In this document: piece after piece, positions 8,624 through 19,848 of the stretch | Layout of the letters: the number at the start of each line of letters is the position of its first letter | Position numbering within the stretch: position 1 is the first letter of the stretch | NCBI GenBank assembly: GCA_002862125.1 | Contig: PHSP01000001.1 | Coordinates: forward strand, 124,001-188,000 | Direction of reading: 5' to 3' | Length of the DNA: 64,000 nt | Source of the DNA: Methylobacter sp. KS41 | GTDB taxonomy: Bacteria; Pseudomonadota; Gammaproteobacteria; Methylococcales; Methylomonadaceae | Made by a program: the position numbers and the translations under genes | The notes under the pieces: generated by a model | What the model was told of the DNA's origin: nothing | Seen by the model: the letters and a program-made list of their open reading frames with translations, nothing else | Database searches by the model: none

Positions 8624-11600
8624 AACGGATTTATACGGGCTGGTATTTGCTTTGAAACCTTGCGGCGAAAAGTGCGGCGGCTCCACGACTGAAAGCGGTC
8701 CATGTAAACATAAATAACGGGCGTCGTGTAAAGCGTGAGTAATTGGCTAAACAGCAAACCGCCGACGATGGCTATGCCTAATGGACGGCGCAATTCCGCC
8801 CCGTAACCGGTTCCGAGTGCAAGAGGCAACGCTGCTAACATGGCCGCGGACGTGGTCATCATAATCGGCCGGAAACGCATCAAACAGGCGGTGAAAATTG
8901 CTTCATCCGGGCCTGTGTCAAGTGTGCGCTCAGCATTTAATGCAAAATCTATCATCATGATAGCGTTCTTTTTCACGATGCCGATCAGTAAAATGACGCC
9001 GATCATCGCGATGATGCTGAATTCAGTTTTAAATGCGAGTAACGCCAAAATCGCTCCGACTCCGGCTGAGGGCAAGGTGGAAAGAATGGTCAGCGGATGA
9101 ACATAACTCTCGTATAAAATTCCCAGGACGATGTAAATCGAGACCAGGGCAGCCAGAATCAGCCAGGGTTGATTTTGCAGGGACTCTTTAAAGGCCTTGG
9201 CCGTACCCTGTGGGCTGCCGTGTATCGAAGCAGGCACGCCCTGATTCCTCATGGTCTCGGCTATCGCCCGGGTTGCTGTTGACAATGAAGTGCCGGGTTT
9301 AAGATTGAAAGAGATGGTCCCGGCGGGAAACTGGCCTTGATGATTGACTGACAATGGCGTGTTGGTCAAGCCGTAGCTTGCAAAAGCGGATAATGGAACT
9401 TGCGCTCCGGATGGAGACTGGCTGCTTGGCGGAACGCTGACATAGATATTCTTCAAGGCTTCCGGACTTTCCGAAAACTCAGGCTCAACTTCCATGATCA
9501 CATGATATTGATTAAGCGGGTTGTAGATCACGGATACCTGTCTTTGCCCAAAGGCATTGTTCAGCGTGGAGTCGATAAGCGCCTGACTGACTCCCAGTCT
9601 GGCTGCCAGGTCGCGATCCACCAGCAGGGCAAGTTGCTGGCCTTTGTCCTGCTGGTTGGTATTGACATCCGCCAGTTCAGGCCGTTGCGACAATGCTTTG
9701 ACAATCCTGGGTATCCAGGTTCTAAGCTCTTGGAGATAATCGGCTTGCAGGGCGTATTCAAACAAAGCCGAAGAGCCGCGCGCACCGATACGGAGATCCT
9801 GGGGAGGCTGAAGTATCAGGGTAGCGCCCGGTTCATTTTTAAGTTTATTGCGCAGCCGGGTCATGATCTGATTAATGGTCAGTTTACGCTCTTCCAGTGG
9901 CTTGAGGGTTGCGAACATTGCCCCGCCGTTACTGCCTCGCCGTCCGCCAGTGAACCCGATGACGGTCTCGATTTCTGGATCCTGGCGCATTATTTCTACA
10001 AAATCAGCCAGTTTCTGCTTCATGGCCTGCGATGAAATACTCTGATCCGCTTGTATAATTCCTGCAAGTCTACCGGTATCCTGCACAGGGAAGAAGCCTT
10101 TGGGTACGATGACATAGAGATAGATGTTTAAGCCTATCGTAAACAACAGCAGAAGCATCACCAGCGGCCCATGGCGTAAAGCCCAGCGCAGCGTGCGTTC
10201 ATAGCCGGCGACCCAGCGTTTTAGCAATTGCTCGCTCCAATAAAAAAACCGGCCATGCGAACGGGGCTCTGCCGGCCTTAGCCACAAGGCGCAAAGCATG
10301 GGTGTGGTGGTCAGTGAAACGAGCAGCGAAACCATAACCGCGGCGGCTAGCGTGACGGCAAATTCCTGGAAAAGCCGTCCAACTATGCCGCCCATCAATA
10401 AAATGGGAATGAACACTGCAATAAGAGACAGGCTCATGGTCAACACTGTAAAGCTAACCTCGCTGACGCCTTTCAAAGCCGCCTCCCGTGGCGCAATACC
10501 GCGCTCTATATGGCGCGTCGTATTTTCTAGAACGACAATAGCGTCATCCACGACAAAGCCCGTGGCTATTGTCAGCGCCATCAGGGAAAGGTTATCCAGG
10601 CTGTAGCGGCATAAATACATGACGCCGAAAGTCCCTATGAGGGACACCGGGACAGTGATGATAGGAATCATCGAGGAGCGCAGATTGCGCAGGAACAAAA
10701 ACACCACCAGGATCACCAGGACAACAGCGATCAGCAGAGTGAGCTCAACTTCGTGAAGAGAGTCGCGGATAGTTATGGATCGATCCTGGACGATCGTGAG
10801 ATCAATTGCCTTAGGGATAGAAGCCTGTAGTTGAGGTAAAAGTGATTTTATTTTTTCGACGGTTTCGATGATATTGGCGCCGGATTGTTTATACAGTATC
10901 AACAATACCGATGGTTTGCCGTCCTTGAGTCCTGAAATTTTCAAGTCTTCCACCGAATCAAAGGCTTGGCCTATATCGGAGAGGCGCACTGCGGCGCCGT
11001 TGCGATAGGCGACGATTAGCGGCAAATAATCGCTTGCTGTTTTGGCCTGATCATTGGCAAGGATTTGCCAGTGGCGCAGATTGTCTTCCAGAGCTCCCTT
11101 GGGTCTATTGACATTGGTTGCAGCGATCGCAGAGCGCACATCTTCGAAGCCGATCCCATATTTCGCCAGAGTGGTGGGATTGAGTTCAATTCTTACCGCA
11201 GGCAGCGAACTGCCGCCGACAATCACTTCACCAATTCCTTGAATTTGAGAAATTTTTTGCGCAAGAATAGTCGAGGCTGCGTCGTAAAGCTGGCCCCTGG
11301 TCATGGTTTCCGAAGTCAGGGCCATAATCATGACCGGCGAGTCGGCCGGATTGACCTTGCGATAGCTGGGGCGGCTGGGCATATTGCCGGGAAGAAGATT
11401 GTTTGCAGCGTTGATCGCCGCCTGCACGTCACGGGCGGCGCCATCGATGTCGCGGTTGAGATCGAATTGCAAGGTTATAGTGGTGGCGCCGGTCGAACTT
11501 GCAGAAGTCATTTCCGTGATGTCTGCAATATGTCCCAAGGCGCGCTCAAGCGGGGTAGCCACCGATGTGCCCATGGTTTCAGGGCTGGCTCCAGGCAACA

Positions 11601-11748
11601 ACGCTTGTACATAGATGGTCGGAAAATCGACCTGCGGGAGCGGCGCGACCGGCAGCTGTAACAAGGCGATCAGACCGGCCAGAGTAAGCGCCAGCGTGAG
11701 CAGCGTGGTCGCGACCGGACGAGAGATGAAATAAGCCGATAGCGTCAC
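8620..11748 (-). CDS. mdtC: RND multidrug efflux inner-membrane transporter, MdtC-like
   Basis: A 1042-residue HAE1-family RND permease, second of two in the operon, as MdtB and MdtC are in enterobacteria, where they form a heterotrimer. It begins with the usual [17 protein letters not shown] helix. TM4 carries the proton-relay pair in [15 protein letters not shown], and the C-terminal half repeats the fold ([43 protein letters not shown] region). It overlaps mdtB by 4 bases and the outer-membrane channel gene by 4 bases. Confidence 0.93.
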   Translation of the reverse strand: MTLSAYFISRPVATTLLTLALTLAGLIALLQLPVAPLPQVDFPTIYVQALLPGASPETMGTSVATPLERALGHIADITEMTSASSTGATTITLQFDLNRDIDGAARDVQAAINAANNLLPGNMPSRPSYRKVNPADSPVMIMALTSETMTRGQLYDAASTILAQKISQIQGIGEVIVGGSSLPAVRIELNPTTLAKYGIGFEDVRSAIAATNVNRPKGALEDNLRHWQILANDQAKTASDYLPLIVAYRNGAAVRLSDIGQAFDSVEDLKISGLKDGKPSVLLILYKQSGANIIETVEKIKSLLPQLQASIPKAIDLTIVQDRSITIRDSLHEVELTLLIAVVLVILVVFLFLRNLRSSMIPIITVPVSLIGTFGVMYLCRYSLDNLSLMALTIATGFVVDDAIVVLENTTRHIERGIAPREAALKGVSEVSFTVLTMSLSLIAVFIPILLMGGIVGRLFQEFAVTLAAAVMVSLLVSLTTTPMLCALWLRPAEPRSHGRFFYWSEQLLKRWVAGYERTLRWALRHGPLVMLLLLFTIGLNIYLYVIVPKGFFPVQDTGRLAGIIQADQSISSQAMKQKLADFVEIMRQDPEIETVIGFTGGRRGSNGGAMFATLKPLEERKLTINQIMTRLRNKLKNEPGATLILQPPQDLRIGARGSSALFEYALQADYLQELRTWIPRIVKALSQRPELADVNTNQQDKGQQLALLVDRDLAARLGVSQALIDSTLNNAFGQRQVSVIYNPLNQYHVIMEVEPEFSESPEALKNIYVSVPPSSQSPSGAQVPLSAFASYGLTNTPLSVNHQGQFPAGTISFNLKPGTSLSTATRAIAETMRNQGVPASIHGSPQGTAKAFKESLQNQPWLILAALVSIYIVLGILYESYVHPLTILSTLPSAGVGAILALLAFKTEFSIIAMIGVILLIGIVKKNAIMMIDFALNAERTLDTGPDEAIFTACLMRFRPIMMTTSAAMLAALPLALGTGYGAELRRPLGIAIVGGLLFSQLLTLYTTPVIYVYMDRFQSWSRRTFRRKVSKQIPARINPL

Positions 11749-14700
11749 AGCGGGTCCCTGCCGGAATCAACGTCCGTCTGGACAGCATCATGCGCACCGG
11801 AAAGCCGTTGAGCCAGCCGGTCGAAAGCCAGATAAATCACAGGCGTCGTGAACAATGTCAGCAGCTGGCTCAGGATCAACCCGCCGACCATCGTAATCCC
11901 CAAGGGATGGCGCAGTTCCGATCCAACCCCGGCGCCCAGCATTAGGGGAAGGGCGCTTAACAAAGCCGCCATCGTTGTCATCATGATCGGACGGAAACGT
12001 AAAAGACAGGCCTGACGGATAGCCTCCCTTGGCGGCATGTCTTGCTTGCGTTCCGCATCAAGGGCGAAATCGATCATCATGATGGCGTTTTTCTTGACGA
12101 TGCCGATGAGCAAAATAATGCCAATGATCGAGATGATTCCCAAATCGTTGCCCGACAACATCAGCGCAAGCAGCGCGCCGACACCGGCTGAAGGCAGTGT
12201 TGAAAGAATCGTGATTGGGTGTATATAGCTCTCATAGAGTACGCCGAGTACGATGTACACGGTTACAATGGCGGCGAGAATCAACCATAACGTGCTCGAA
12301 AGAGAAGCGCTGAAAGCCAGAGTGGTGCCCTGGTAATTAACCTGAATGCCTGGAGGCAGGCCTATCTGCTTTTTGGCTTTTTCGATAGCATCGATAGCTT
12401 CGCCGAGAAATGCGCCGGGAGCCAGATTAAAGGAAATGGTTGCCGAGGGGAACTGTTCCAAATGATAGGTAACAAGAGGAGCCGAGTTTTCGGATACGCC
12501 GGCAATCGCCGATAGCGGCACTTGCGTCCCATTTGAAGAGGGAATCCGTAAATCATTCAGATTATCTAAATCTTGCCGGTATTCGGGTTTTACTTCAAGC
12601 ACCACGCGATACTGGTTAGACTGGGTAAAAATGGTTGAAATCAGGCGCTGACCGTAAGCATCGTAAAGAGCGTTATCAATTGCGGCAATACTGACGCCCA
12701 TGCGGCTTGCCGTGCTGCGGTCTATAGCGACGAATGCTTGTAGCCCTTGATCCTGAAGGTCGCTGGACAAGCCGTCGAACTGCGGTTGTTGAGAAAGATG
12801 CTCAATGAGCAGCGCTGTCCAGCGGCTCAATTCTTCACGATTGGCTGATTCCAGCGTGAATTGGTAACGGCCCCGGCTTACCCTGTTCTCAATGGTGAGG
12901 TCTTGCACCGGCTGTAGGTGCAGTTTTATGCCTTGGACCTGACTAAGTCCGGGCCGGAGTCTATGGATGACTTCCGAAACGTTAATGCCGCGCTCGTCCA
13001 GCGGTTTCAGCGTGATCATCAAGCGTCCGCTGTTAAGCGTGGGATTGACTGTGTCTACGCCGATAAAGGAAGACATACTCTCTACCGCCGGATCCTGGAG
13101 GATTACATTGCCCAAGGCTTGTTGCCGCTCGGACATGGCCCTAAAGGAAATATCCTGAGGCGCTTCGGAAATGCCTTGAATAATGCCGGTATCCTGGATT
13201 GGGAAGAAACCTTTTGGTATGACGATAAAAAGCAAGACGGTGAGAACCAGGGTCGATATTGCTACCAGCAGCGTTGCCCCCTGATGTTCAAGAACCCAGT
13301 CGAGACTTCTGGCGTAGCCGGTAATGACCTTATCGAAAAACTGTCCGCCGGCGAGATAAAACCGTCCTTTGGGTTCTTCCGAGAGCGGATGCAGCATTTT
13401 CGCGCACATCATGGGCGTAAGCGTCAGTGATATGACGGCGGAGATGAGAATAGCCACTGCCAGAGTGATGGCAAATTCGCGAAACAGCCGCCCGACCACG
13501 TCCCCCATGAACAATAACGGGATTAAGACTGCAATCAGTGAAAACGTCAGCGATATGATGGTGAAGGCAATTTGTTCGGAGCCCTTGAGCGCCGCGTTTA
13601 GGGGTGATTCTCCCTGTTCGATGTAGCGGGTAATGTTTTCGATAACGACAATGGCATCGTCCACCACGAAGCCGGCGGCAATGGTAAGCGCCATCAGGGT
13701 CAGGTTATTGATGCTGAAACCGGCCAGATACATGACCGCGAAGGTGCCGATCAATGATAGCGGCACCACAATGCCCGGAATGGCGGTTGCTGAAATGTTG
13801 CGCAGAAACAGAAAAATAACCAGCACCACGAGCGCCAGCGCAAGCAGGAGTTCGACTTGCACGTCTCGCACAGAGGCGCGGATCGTGATTGTGCGGTCAG
13901 TCAGCAGAGCAATGTCGAGGCCGTTCGGCAACGCCTCTTGCAGTTGGGGCAGGAGTTGTTTGATACGGTCGGCAACCTCGATAACATTGGTTCCCGGTTG
14001 ACGCTGAATGTTGACAATAATTGCCGCTGTTCCATTCGCCCAGGCAGCCAGCCTTACATTTTCAGCGTCGTCCCTGGCATCAGCGACATCCGATAAGCGC
14101 ACAGGCCTGCCATTACGATAAGCAATAATGAGCGCCTCATATTCAGCGGCGGACCGGAGCTGATCATTGGTATCGATAATTGCCGCCCGGCTTGGGCCGT
14201 CAAACATGCCTTTTGGCTGATTGACATTGGCGCCGGCTACCGCTGTCCGCAAATCTTCCATACTTAACCCGTAGGCCGCCAGCGCCGCTGGATTGGCCTG
14301 GATGCGGACCGCAGGCCTTTGGCCGCCGCTGATGGTGACAAGACCTACTCCTGACAGCTGCGAAAGTTTTTGCGCCAGGCGAGTATCCACCAGATCCTCG
14401 GCCTTGGGCAAAGGCAGCATTTTCGAACTGATGGCGAGCGTCAGAACCGGCGCATCGGCCGGGTTAATTTTGCTGTAGATCGGAGGCATTGGTAAATCGG
14501 TTGGCAAAAAATTATTGGCTGCATTGATGGCCGCCTGTACTTCCTGTTCGGCAATATCGAGACTCAAGCTCAGGTTGAATTGAAGGGTGATTACAGAAGC
14601 GCCGCCCGAGCTGGAAGAAGACATCTGGTTTAAACCAGGCAGCTGGCCGAGCTGGTGTTCCAGGGGGGCGGTGATCAACGAGGTCATGACTTCCTGGCTT

Positions 14701-14870
14701 GCGCCGGGATAGAGCGTAGCTACCTGAATGGTTGGATAGTCGACCTGGGGCAGGGCTGAAACCGGCAGTTCACGGTAAGCAACTAACCCGACCAGCAGCA
14801 GCGCCAGCATTAACAGCGAGGTGGCAACCGGACGCAGGATGAATAGGCGCGAAGGATTCATGGCCGGCAT
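11745..14870 (-). CDS. mdtB: RND multidrug efflux inner-membrane transporter, MdtB-like
   Basis: A 1041-residue HAE1-family RND permease directly after the membrane-fusion protein, the mdtB position. It starts [20 protein letters not shown] and carries the TM4 Asp pair in [15 protein letters not shown]. It is clearly paralogous to the next gene (shared [13 protein letters not shown]-like and [18 protein letters not shown] blocks), so the pair arose by duplication. The 4-base overlap with mdtC implies coupled translation in a stoichiometric complex. Substrates of the family include bile salts, novobiocin and metal chelators; the substrate here is unknown. Confidence 0.93.
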   Translation of the reverse strand: MPAMNPSRLFILRPVATSLLMLALLLVGLVAYRELPVSALPQVDYPTIQVATLYPGASQEVMTSLITAPLEHQLGQLPGLNQMSSSSSGGASVITLQFNLSLSLDIAEQEVQAAINAANNFLPTDLPMPPIYSKINPADAPVLTLAISSKMLPLPKAEDLVDTRLAQKLSQLSGVGLVTISGGQRPAVRIQANPAALAAYGLSMEDLRTAVAGANVNQPKGMFDGPSRAAIIDTNDQLRSAAEYEALIIAYRNGRPVRLSDVADARDDAENVRLAAWANGTAAIIVNIQRQPGTNVIEVADRIKQLLPQLQEALPNGLDIALLTDRTITIRASVRDVQVELLLALALVVLVIFLFLRNISATAIPGIVVPLSLIGTFAVMYLAGFSINNLTLMALTIAAGFVVDDAIVVIENITRYIEQGESPLNAALKGSEQIAFTIISLTFSLIAVLIPLLFMGDVVGRLFREFAITLAVAILISAVISLTLTPMMCAKMLHPLSEEPKGRFYLAGGQFFDKVITGYARSLDWVLEHQGATLLVAISTLVLTVLLFIVIPKGFFPIQDTGIIQGISEAPQDISFRAMSERQQALGNVILQDPAVESMSSFIGVDTVNPTLNSGRLMITLKPLDERGINVSEVIHRLRPGLSQVQGIKLHLQPVQDLTIENRVSRGRYQFTLESANREELSRWTALLIEHLSQQPQFDGLSSDLQDQGLQAFVAIDRSTASRMGVSIAAIDNALYDAYGQRLISTIFTQSNQYRVVLEVKPEYRQDLDNLNDLRIPSSNGTQVPLSAIAGVSENSAPLVTYHLEQFPSATISFNLAPGAFLGEAIDAIEKAKKQIGLPPGIQVNYQGTTLAFSASLSSTLWLILAAIVTVYIVLGVLYESYIHPITILSTLPSAGVGALLALMLSGNDLGIISIIGIILLIGIVKKNAIMMIDFALDAERKQDMPPREAIRQACLLRFRPIMMTTMAALLSALPLMLGAGVGSELRHPLGITMVGGLILSQLLTLFTTPVIYLAFDRLAQRLSGAHDAVQTDVDSGRDPL

Positions 14871-14925
14871 ATCCTGACGCTGGAGCGAAACGGTTTAAGC
14901 CGTTGAATTCCTGCTGGAAAAATGG

Positions 14926-16161
14926 TCATTTAATATTCTCGCTCTTTCGGCCTTTACCGGGTTGGGGAGAGGCCTCGCCGGAAGAAGATGCGGGGTCGCG
15001 AGCAATAAGTTTAACTTTCGTGCCTTCGCGCAGTTTGTCGGCGCCATCCACTACAACCAGTTCATCAGGTAGAAGACCTTTAAATACCGCAACCTTTTCG
15101 TCTTCGGTCGGCCCTAAGGTCAATGGCCGCACGCTTACGGTCTGATCTTCCTTTACGACATAAACGAAAGCTCCAATGGTTCCCCTTTGAATAGCCGCCG
15201 CGGGTATGATTGTTACCGAGTTCAGAGTATCCATTTTCATCCTGACATTCACAAACTGGTTTGAAAACAAAGCATTGTCTTCATTTGCAAACTGGCCTTT
15301 GAGTTTAACGGTTCCGGTGCTGGTATCAATCTGGTTGTCAACCGCCAATAGTTGCCCTTGGGCAAGCTTGACCTTGTCTCTCCGGTCGTATGCTTCAATT
15401 GCCAGGATTTTATCTAAATGAAAGCGCTTCATTACCGCTTTTAAATCATCCTCGGGTAAGGTAAACACCACAGCGATAGGCTGGATTTGCGTGATCACAG
15501 CAAGTCCGTTGGCGTCGGAAGCATGCACGATATTGCCTTGATCGACCAGTCGCAGGCCCAGGCGTCCGGTAATTGGCGCTGTGATTCGTGCATAGCTCAG
15601 CTGGAGTTTGGCATTTGCCACCAGTCCTCGATCCATTTCCACCGTTCCCATGTATTGTTTTACCAGGGATTCCTGAGTAACGCTTTGTTGCGCGGCGATA
15701 GAATCCTGCTCCAACAAGGTTTTGTAGCGGACCAGATCAGTCCGGGCATTCTTCAACAGCGCCTCATCGCGGAGCAACTGGCCTTCGGCCTGCATAAGTT
15801 GAACCTGGAAGGCGCGCGGGTCGATTTCAGCCAGAAGATCGCCTTCATGCACCATTTGGCCTTCCTTGAAAGCTACCCGTACAAGTTCGCCGTCAACGCG
15901 TGATCTCACCGTGACGGTTTTCAGCGGCGTGACCGTTCCCAAGCCGGTCAAATAAACAGGAAAATCTCCCTGTACAGCAGCGACCGCAGTGACAGCGGTA
16001 TCTGATTCGGTAAATTTTTCCGATGCTTTATTATTTTCTTCAGGATGTACCGTGATAAGCCTGATAAGATAGACCGTCACTGCAATCAACAGGATGATTG
16101 TCAGGCCTATTCGCCAGTGAAATCTTCTTTTTGTTTTTTCGTTGTTTTCTCCCAGCTTCAT
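14926..16161 (-). CDS. mdtA: RND efflux periplasmic adaptor, MdtA-like
   Basis: Membrane-fusion protein bridging the RND pump and the outer-membrane channel. An N-terminal anchor helix (GLTIILLIAVTVYLI) precedes the MdtA hallmark YLTGLGTVTPLKTVTVRSRV, a lipoyl/biotinyl half with a coiled-coil hairpin (EGQLLRDEALLKNARTDLVRY), and the second half LSYARITAPITGRLGLR. ATG 16161 (MKLGENNEKTKRR) is preferred to an upstream ATG at 16242, because it puts a charged n-region just before the anchor. It is 55 bases ahead of mdtB. No two-component regulator such as BaeSR is adjacent. Confidence 0.9.
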   Translation of the reverse strand: MKLGENNEKTKRRFHWRIGLTIILLIAVTVYLIRLITVHPEENNKASEKFTESDTAVTAVAAVQGDFPVYLTGLGTVTPLKTVTVRSRVDGELVRVAFKEGQMVHEGDLLAEIDPRAFQVQLMQAEGQLLRDEALLKNARTDLVRYKTLLEQDSIAAQQSVTQESLVKQYMGTVEMDRGLVANAKLQLSYARITAPITGRLGLRLVDQGNIVHASDANGLAVITQIQPIAVVFTLPEDDLKAVMKRFHLDKILAIEAYDRRDKVKLAQGQLLAVDNQIDTSTGTVKLKGQFANEDNALFSNQFVNVRMKMDTLNSVTIIPAAAIQRGTIGAFVYVVKEDQTVSVRPLTLGPTEDEKVAVFKGLLPDELVVVDGADKLREGTKVKLIARDPASSSGEASPQPGKGRKSENIK

Positions 16162-16480
16162 TAGTAATCCGGTTCCATGCTTTCTTGAATAGTTTAGGGT
16201 TGTATTATCCTGAAAATCGCAGCTCACCACAAAGACACGCAAATAAATTACAGCAGATTTTTTCCATTCAAAATAATGAACCGGCCATGCCGGTTAGATA
16301 AATCAGCATGCAGGCCAGTCCATCTTCTTGACGGCTAACATGATAATAATACGTTAGGGGAAAATCACTTTTAACACTTATGCCTGGAGGGTAAAGTTAG
16401 CGGATGGGATGGAATCGAAGCTAAATAACTAATTTAAATTTGGAATAGCGGCCCAAAATCGTGGCCGGAAAAGATTAGGT
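16162..16480. other. Intergenic region between the mdt operon and the Spy-like gene
   Basis: About 320 bases upstream of mdtA, carrying its presumed promoter, and downstream of the Spy-like gene. No hairpin terminator, operator palindrome or small gene could be supported. Confidence 0.3.
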
Positions 16481-16783
16481 TTATAGGCCATTGGCTCTTT
16501 CATGCTGCATGTTAAGTTCTTCCAGCTTGGTTCTTTGCCCAGGCGTTAGCATTTCTTGCATTTTAGTATGTGTTTCATTGATCATTGCATTGAATTTCTC
16601 ATGCAGTTCTTTATATAGAATGTCTACCTTGGTTTTTTGCGCGTCATTTAAATCTAAATCCTTAGCCAGATGTTCTACTCTGTGCCCGCGATCAGCATCG
16701 AGGCATTTATCGCCTGGAGTAAATGCAAAGGCAGTTAAAGGAAACGCTAAGCTGATTGCCAGAACTATCATTTTTTTGTTCAT
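16481..16783 (-). CDS. Spy/CpxP-like periplasmic protein
   Basis: Small helical periplasmic protein with a clear signal peptide (MNKKMIVLAISLAFPLTAFAF). The mature part resembles Spy/CpxP/LTXXQ proteins, which act as ATP-independent chaperones or stress sensors: LDLNDAQKTKVDILYKELHEKF, and a second LTPGQRTKLEEL repeat of the LTxxQ motif. ATG 16783 is chosen because AGAGGG is well placed before it; the ATG at 16798 would place that ribosome site inside the gene. No adjacent sensor kinase is seen. Confidence 0.75.
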   Translation of the reverse strand: MNKKMIVLAISLAFPLTAFAFTPGDKCLDADRGHRVEHLAKDLDLNDAQKTKVDILYKELHEKFNAMINETHTKMQEMLTPGQRTKLEELNMQHERANGL

Positions 16784-17186
16784 TTGCGCCCTCTTCATTC
16801 CTGTAGAAAATAAAATTCATCAAACGATATCCACCGTCCGTGTTGTTTACTTTAGCAATGAAAAAAGCAAAAAACTTGCAGCTAATGTGCAAATAATAAG
16901 GAAATTTTTACCGTTTTGAGCCCATCCAGTTCAAGCTTTTGCTGTTCAGTTCCCTCGTATAAATGCGCCCAAATTGATGGACGAATAAGCCGGATAGCCA
17001 GCCAAAATCTCGACAGTTTGCGTAGAATGAGGATAATTCCGGGCTGCTTTTAGCTGTGCGTGATCCGGGAAGTTGTTTTGCAAGCCGAATCCCGCTTCTT
17101 TTGCGTAACGGCGCCACAAAATATCAGGCAACCATATCTATTGTCCGACAGCCTCCTAGTACCATGCCGCTTCCTTGCCCGGCTTC
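16784..17186. other. Intergenic region
   Basis: About 400 bases. Several short minus-strand frames of about 60-70 codons overlap each other here, but none has a ribosome site or a recognisable motif, so I call none of them. Confidence 0.3.
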
Positions 17187-18881
17187 CTATATTAAATCCG
17201 TCATTTGCCTACAGAGTTTATCTAATTTATTGATACAGCGATTACGCAAGTTTCTCAAATAAAATAGTGTTGATAACATGCCCGCCAATATCCACCAATG
17301 CACCTCCACGACATAAGTGATAAAGCTTGCAAAATAAGATGGCGTTAAATACCGGATTATATCCCCCAGCCATTTTAAAGGCCGGTCGTTAGCCTTTTTG
17401 CAAAAATCAGGCGCAGTATCCAAGTCTGAAATTAAGCCGGCAACTTGCTCGTATGCAACAAATGGATTACTGATAAATGACGTTAAGCCGGCAACTTTTT
17501 CATTTGTTTGCAGCTGGGTTATCTGAATATGCTCAATTTCACATTTATTTAATTCTGTAACCGATACCGGAGGACTAATCCAAAACCATCCTGACAAGAG
17601 GATGATAATCATCGTCAATTCGACAAAAACCCTATACAGCTTCTTTCTTGTCATTATTATTTTATTCATCCCGGTTTCCAGGCCGCCCCATGTAGCCAGG
17701 TCCGCATTGACTTGATGCACGACTTTCGATAGCGCCTGGTTTGCCGGGTCAATGTCCAGGACATCAAAGTTACACGGAATCCCGTCAGGGGCATAACCGT
17801 CGCTAAATTCTTTAAGCTTTTTATAAGCGCTTAGATGAATAGCGATTCTGCTGTTGAGTTTGTTTTCGCAAAGCGCCTTTAGATCGCGTGGACCATAACG
17901 GTAATAAATCGCGACGCCATCCCGTGAGTCATAAAGCTTGTCATAAATATTGGCGCTGTCCTGAATTTCCGTTATCTTCTCCTGATAAAATACCAGACCA
18001 TGAGCCGCTGCTTTGGCCAGCATCCATTGCAATGTAACATCCGACAAACCGGTTCTTGGATACCCCCCGCCGACATTGGAATGCACCCCTGCAAACCAGA
18101 CTTGTTCCACATATCCGCTAAAGTTTTTTTCGTCCCAAATTAAAGGATGAAACGTTGTGCGCTCATCATCAATTGACAAAGCCTGATAGGCGTTTTCTAT
18201 TGAATTATTCAGCTGATAATCATAAAAACTATGGGCCCAGGGCGGAAATCGATCTGTAATTTTGTCAATGGCCGTGAAAAAGTATTGAAAAAGAAAACTA
18301 AAATCCTTTGGAAATCCTAAAGCCGAAACGGTATCCCAAACGCCGACAAATTTAATTTTTAGATTTCCATCTGGAGCATAAGTATTATCGGTAATGGCAT
18401 ACTGATTTTTAAAGTTCTGTTGAGCATTCTTGTCTTTGCTTTTATAAGACTCGAATGCTTTGTTTACCTGCTCTTGGAATTTGCCGCTGTCAAATATGCC
18501 GTTTGTTTGTACGGAAGGGTGATTTCTATCAAGCAGCCCGCAAGCATTTATAAAGCCGGCAAATGCCCGGACGGTGGCGGCGCCCCGGCTAAAGCCGAAT
18601 AAAAATATGGCGTCACCGGTATCGTAACTGCGTGCCAGAAAGTGGTAAAGATCCAAGACATTTTTACTGAATCCAAAACCGAATGCTCCGGATAGCGCAG
18701 TCATGTACTTATTTTTACTGTTGTCGCTTTTATTGGTACCGACCCCTTGGTCGTAAAAAGTATATTGAAAAATGTCCGGATTGTTGTTATCGACCGCCTT
18801 ATATGTTTTATAAACATTGCTGTCTTTTCCATAACCCCCTTGATTTCCTGTTCCATCAGAACATAAAACTATATTTTTCAT
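17187..18881 (-). CDS. DUF2235 alpha/beta-hydrolase-like protein with C-terminal membrane helices
   Basis: A 564-residue protein whose first 380 residues match DUF2235, a family that includes type VI secretion phospholipases (Tle) and uncharacterised bacterial hydrolases. It opens with MKNIVLCSDGTGNQ and has the nucleophile elbow GFSRG at residues 96-100 (Ser98), followed by the conserved FVGVWDTVSALG and VWFAGVHSNVGGGYP blocks, which carry Asp and His of the expected triad. Two or three hydrophobic segments lie in the last 150 residues (LTMIIILLSGWFWI; FITYVVEVHWWILAGML). There are no secretion genes nearby, so an effector role is not supported; lipid hydrolysis is only inferred from the fold. 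Confidence 0.85.
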   Translation of the reverse strand: MKNIVLCSDGTGNQGGYGKDSNVYKTYKAVDNNNPDIFQYTFYDQGVGTNKSDNSKNKYMTALSGAFGFGFSKNVLDLYHFLARSYDTGDAIFLFGFSRGAATVRAFAGFINACGLLDRNHPSVQTNGIFDSGKFQEQVNKAFESYKSKDKNAQQNFKNQYAITDNTYAPDGNLKIKFVGVWDTVSALGFPKDFSFLFQYFFTAIDKITDRFPPWAHSFYDYQLNNSIENAYQALSIDDERTTFHPLIWDEKNFSGYVEQVWFAGVHSNVGGGYPRTGLSDVTLQWMLAKAAAHGLVFYQEKITEIQDSANIYDKLYDSRDGVAIYYRYGPRDLKALCENKLNSRIAIHLSAYKKLKEFSDGYAPDGIPCNFDVLDIDPANQALSKVVHQVNADLATWGGLETGMNKIIMTRKKLYRVFVELTMIIILLSGWFWISPPVSVTELNKCEIEHIQITQLQTNEKVAGLTSFISNPFVAYEQVAGLISDLDTAPDFCKKANDRPLKWLGDIIRYLTPSYFASFITYVVEVHWWILAGMLSTLFYLRNLRNRCINKLDKLCRQMTDLI

Positions 18882-19188
18882 TTTAATTCCCCCATATTAA
18901 TGGCGTTATTGAATAAACCAAAAATTGCCAAACATATAAACGCTATCGAGAGCCTGTATTTTAGTTTCCCTCCTTCTTAATACTCATGGTAATTACTGGT
19001 GCAAATAATTCTATATTTCCAGCCGCTTGCAAGGTTATTATAGCAACGGGAAAAGTACGGACAACGCTTTTCTGACCACTGCTTTTACCGGTATGGTCAA
19101 CCCTTGAAAGTTTGCCATGCGCTGTGCGTTTTTAATTACGTATATGGAAAAGCCTTGTCCATACACAACAGCTGCAAAATATTATAAA
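18882..19188. other. Divergent intergenic region
   Basis: About 300 bases between two divergent genes, AT-rich. No promoter motif, hairpin or small gene is convincing. Confidence 0.3.
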
Positions 19189-19665
19189 ATGTCCAAACAA
19201 GAACTTAACAATCCTCAAAAATCCGGTTCAACCGGCGATGTTGCAGCGAGCGCTGCTGTTTCCGAAAGCAGTATGCTGGTGCCGTTGGCGAAAAGTAAAA
19301 AACTGTCCGCTATTCGCGGGCGATTACAAGCGCTGCAAACGCTCGAGAAGAGCCCTGTGCAAACAGATGAACCCCCCTCTTTAGGGCTGAATAAAGAAGT
19401 TAACAGCTTGTTAAAAGAAGCGCGCAAATTAATAAATGCCAAAATCGATGAAATTATGACGTCTTATCCCGCCGGCAAGAAAAATAAAATGTTTGCTCTC
19501 AGATATGGTTCTCCTGAAACTATAAAACAAATGAAGATAAAAGCCATTTTTACACGCTTGGCCATTGTTAAAGAAAAGAAATTCGCGCTTGTCGAAAGCC
19601 TGAATTATTTTGGTAACGATACGAAGCCGGTCCCGGATAGCAATAATCCCGGCCAAAACATTTGA
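19189..19665 (+). CDS. Hypothetical protein, unrecognised
   Basis: Unrecognised basic, probably cytoplasmic protein of about 158 residues. The N-terminus is low-complexity (S/A-rich: TGDVAASAAVSESS). The middle is strongly helical and Lys-rich (LLKEARKLINAKIDEIM), and a conserved-looking block follows, MKIKAIFTRLAIVKEKKFAL. Start ATG 19189 (MSKQELNN) is preferred over 19117, but neither has a good ribosome site. The helical, positively charged core might bind nucleic acid or a partner protein; nothing in the neighbourhood helps. Confidence 0.5.
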   Translation: MSKQELNNPQKSGSTGDVAASAAVSESSMLVPLAKSKKLSAIRGRLQALQTLEKSPVQTDEPPSLGLNKEVNSLLKEARKLINAKIDEIMTSYPAGKKNKMFALRYGSPETIKQMKIKAIFTRLAIVKEKKFALVESLNYFGNDTKPVPDSNNPGQNI

Positions 19666-19848
19666 TCACGCCGGTCAGTGCGCAAAACTTGAATATAGGA
19701 ACAGAAAACATAATCAATACTCCCTGAAACAAGATAGGGCTAAGCACGCGAACGTTGATCAGTCGGATAAAGCCATAGCCGGTTTAGAACCTGAAAAACG
19801 CGAAAATCCGGGAGTTGTTTGCTCAGAAGGGGCGTAATACCCGGTAAA

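Noticed and set aside
9400-11661. Long plus-strand frames (up to about 210 codons) opposite mdtC
   Set aside because: They are antisense to a confidently identified RND transporter and arise from its codon usage.
16908-17131. Two overlapping minus-strand frames of 61-69 codons
   Set aside because: They overlap in different frames, lack start signals and resemble nothing known.
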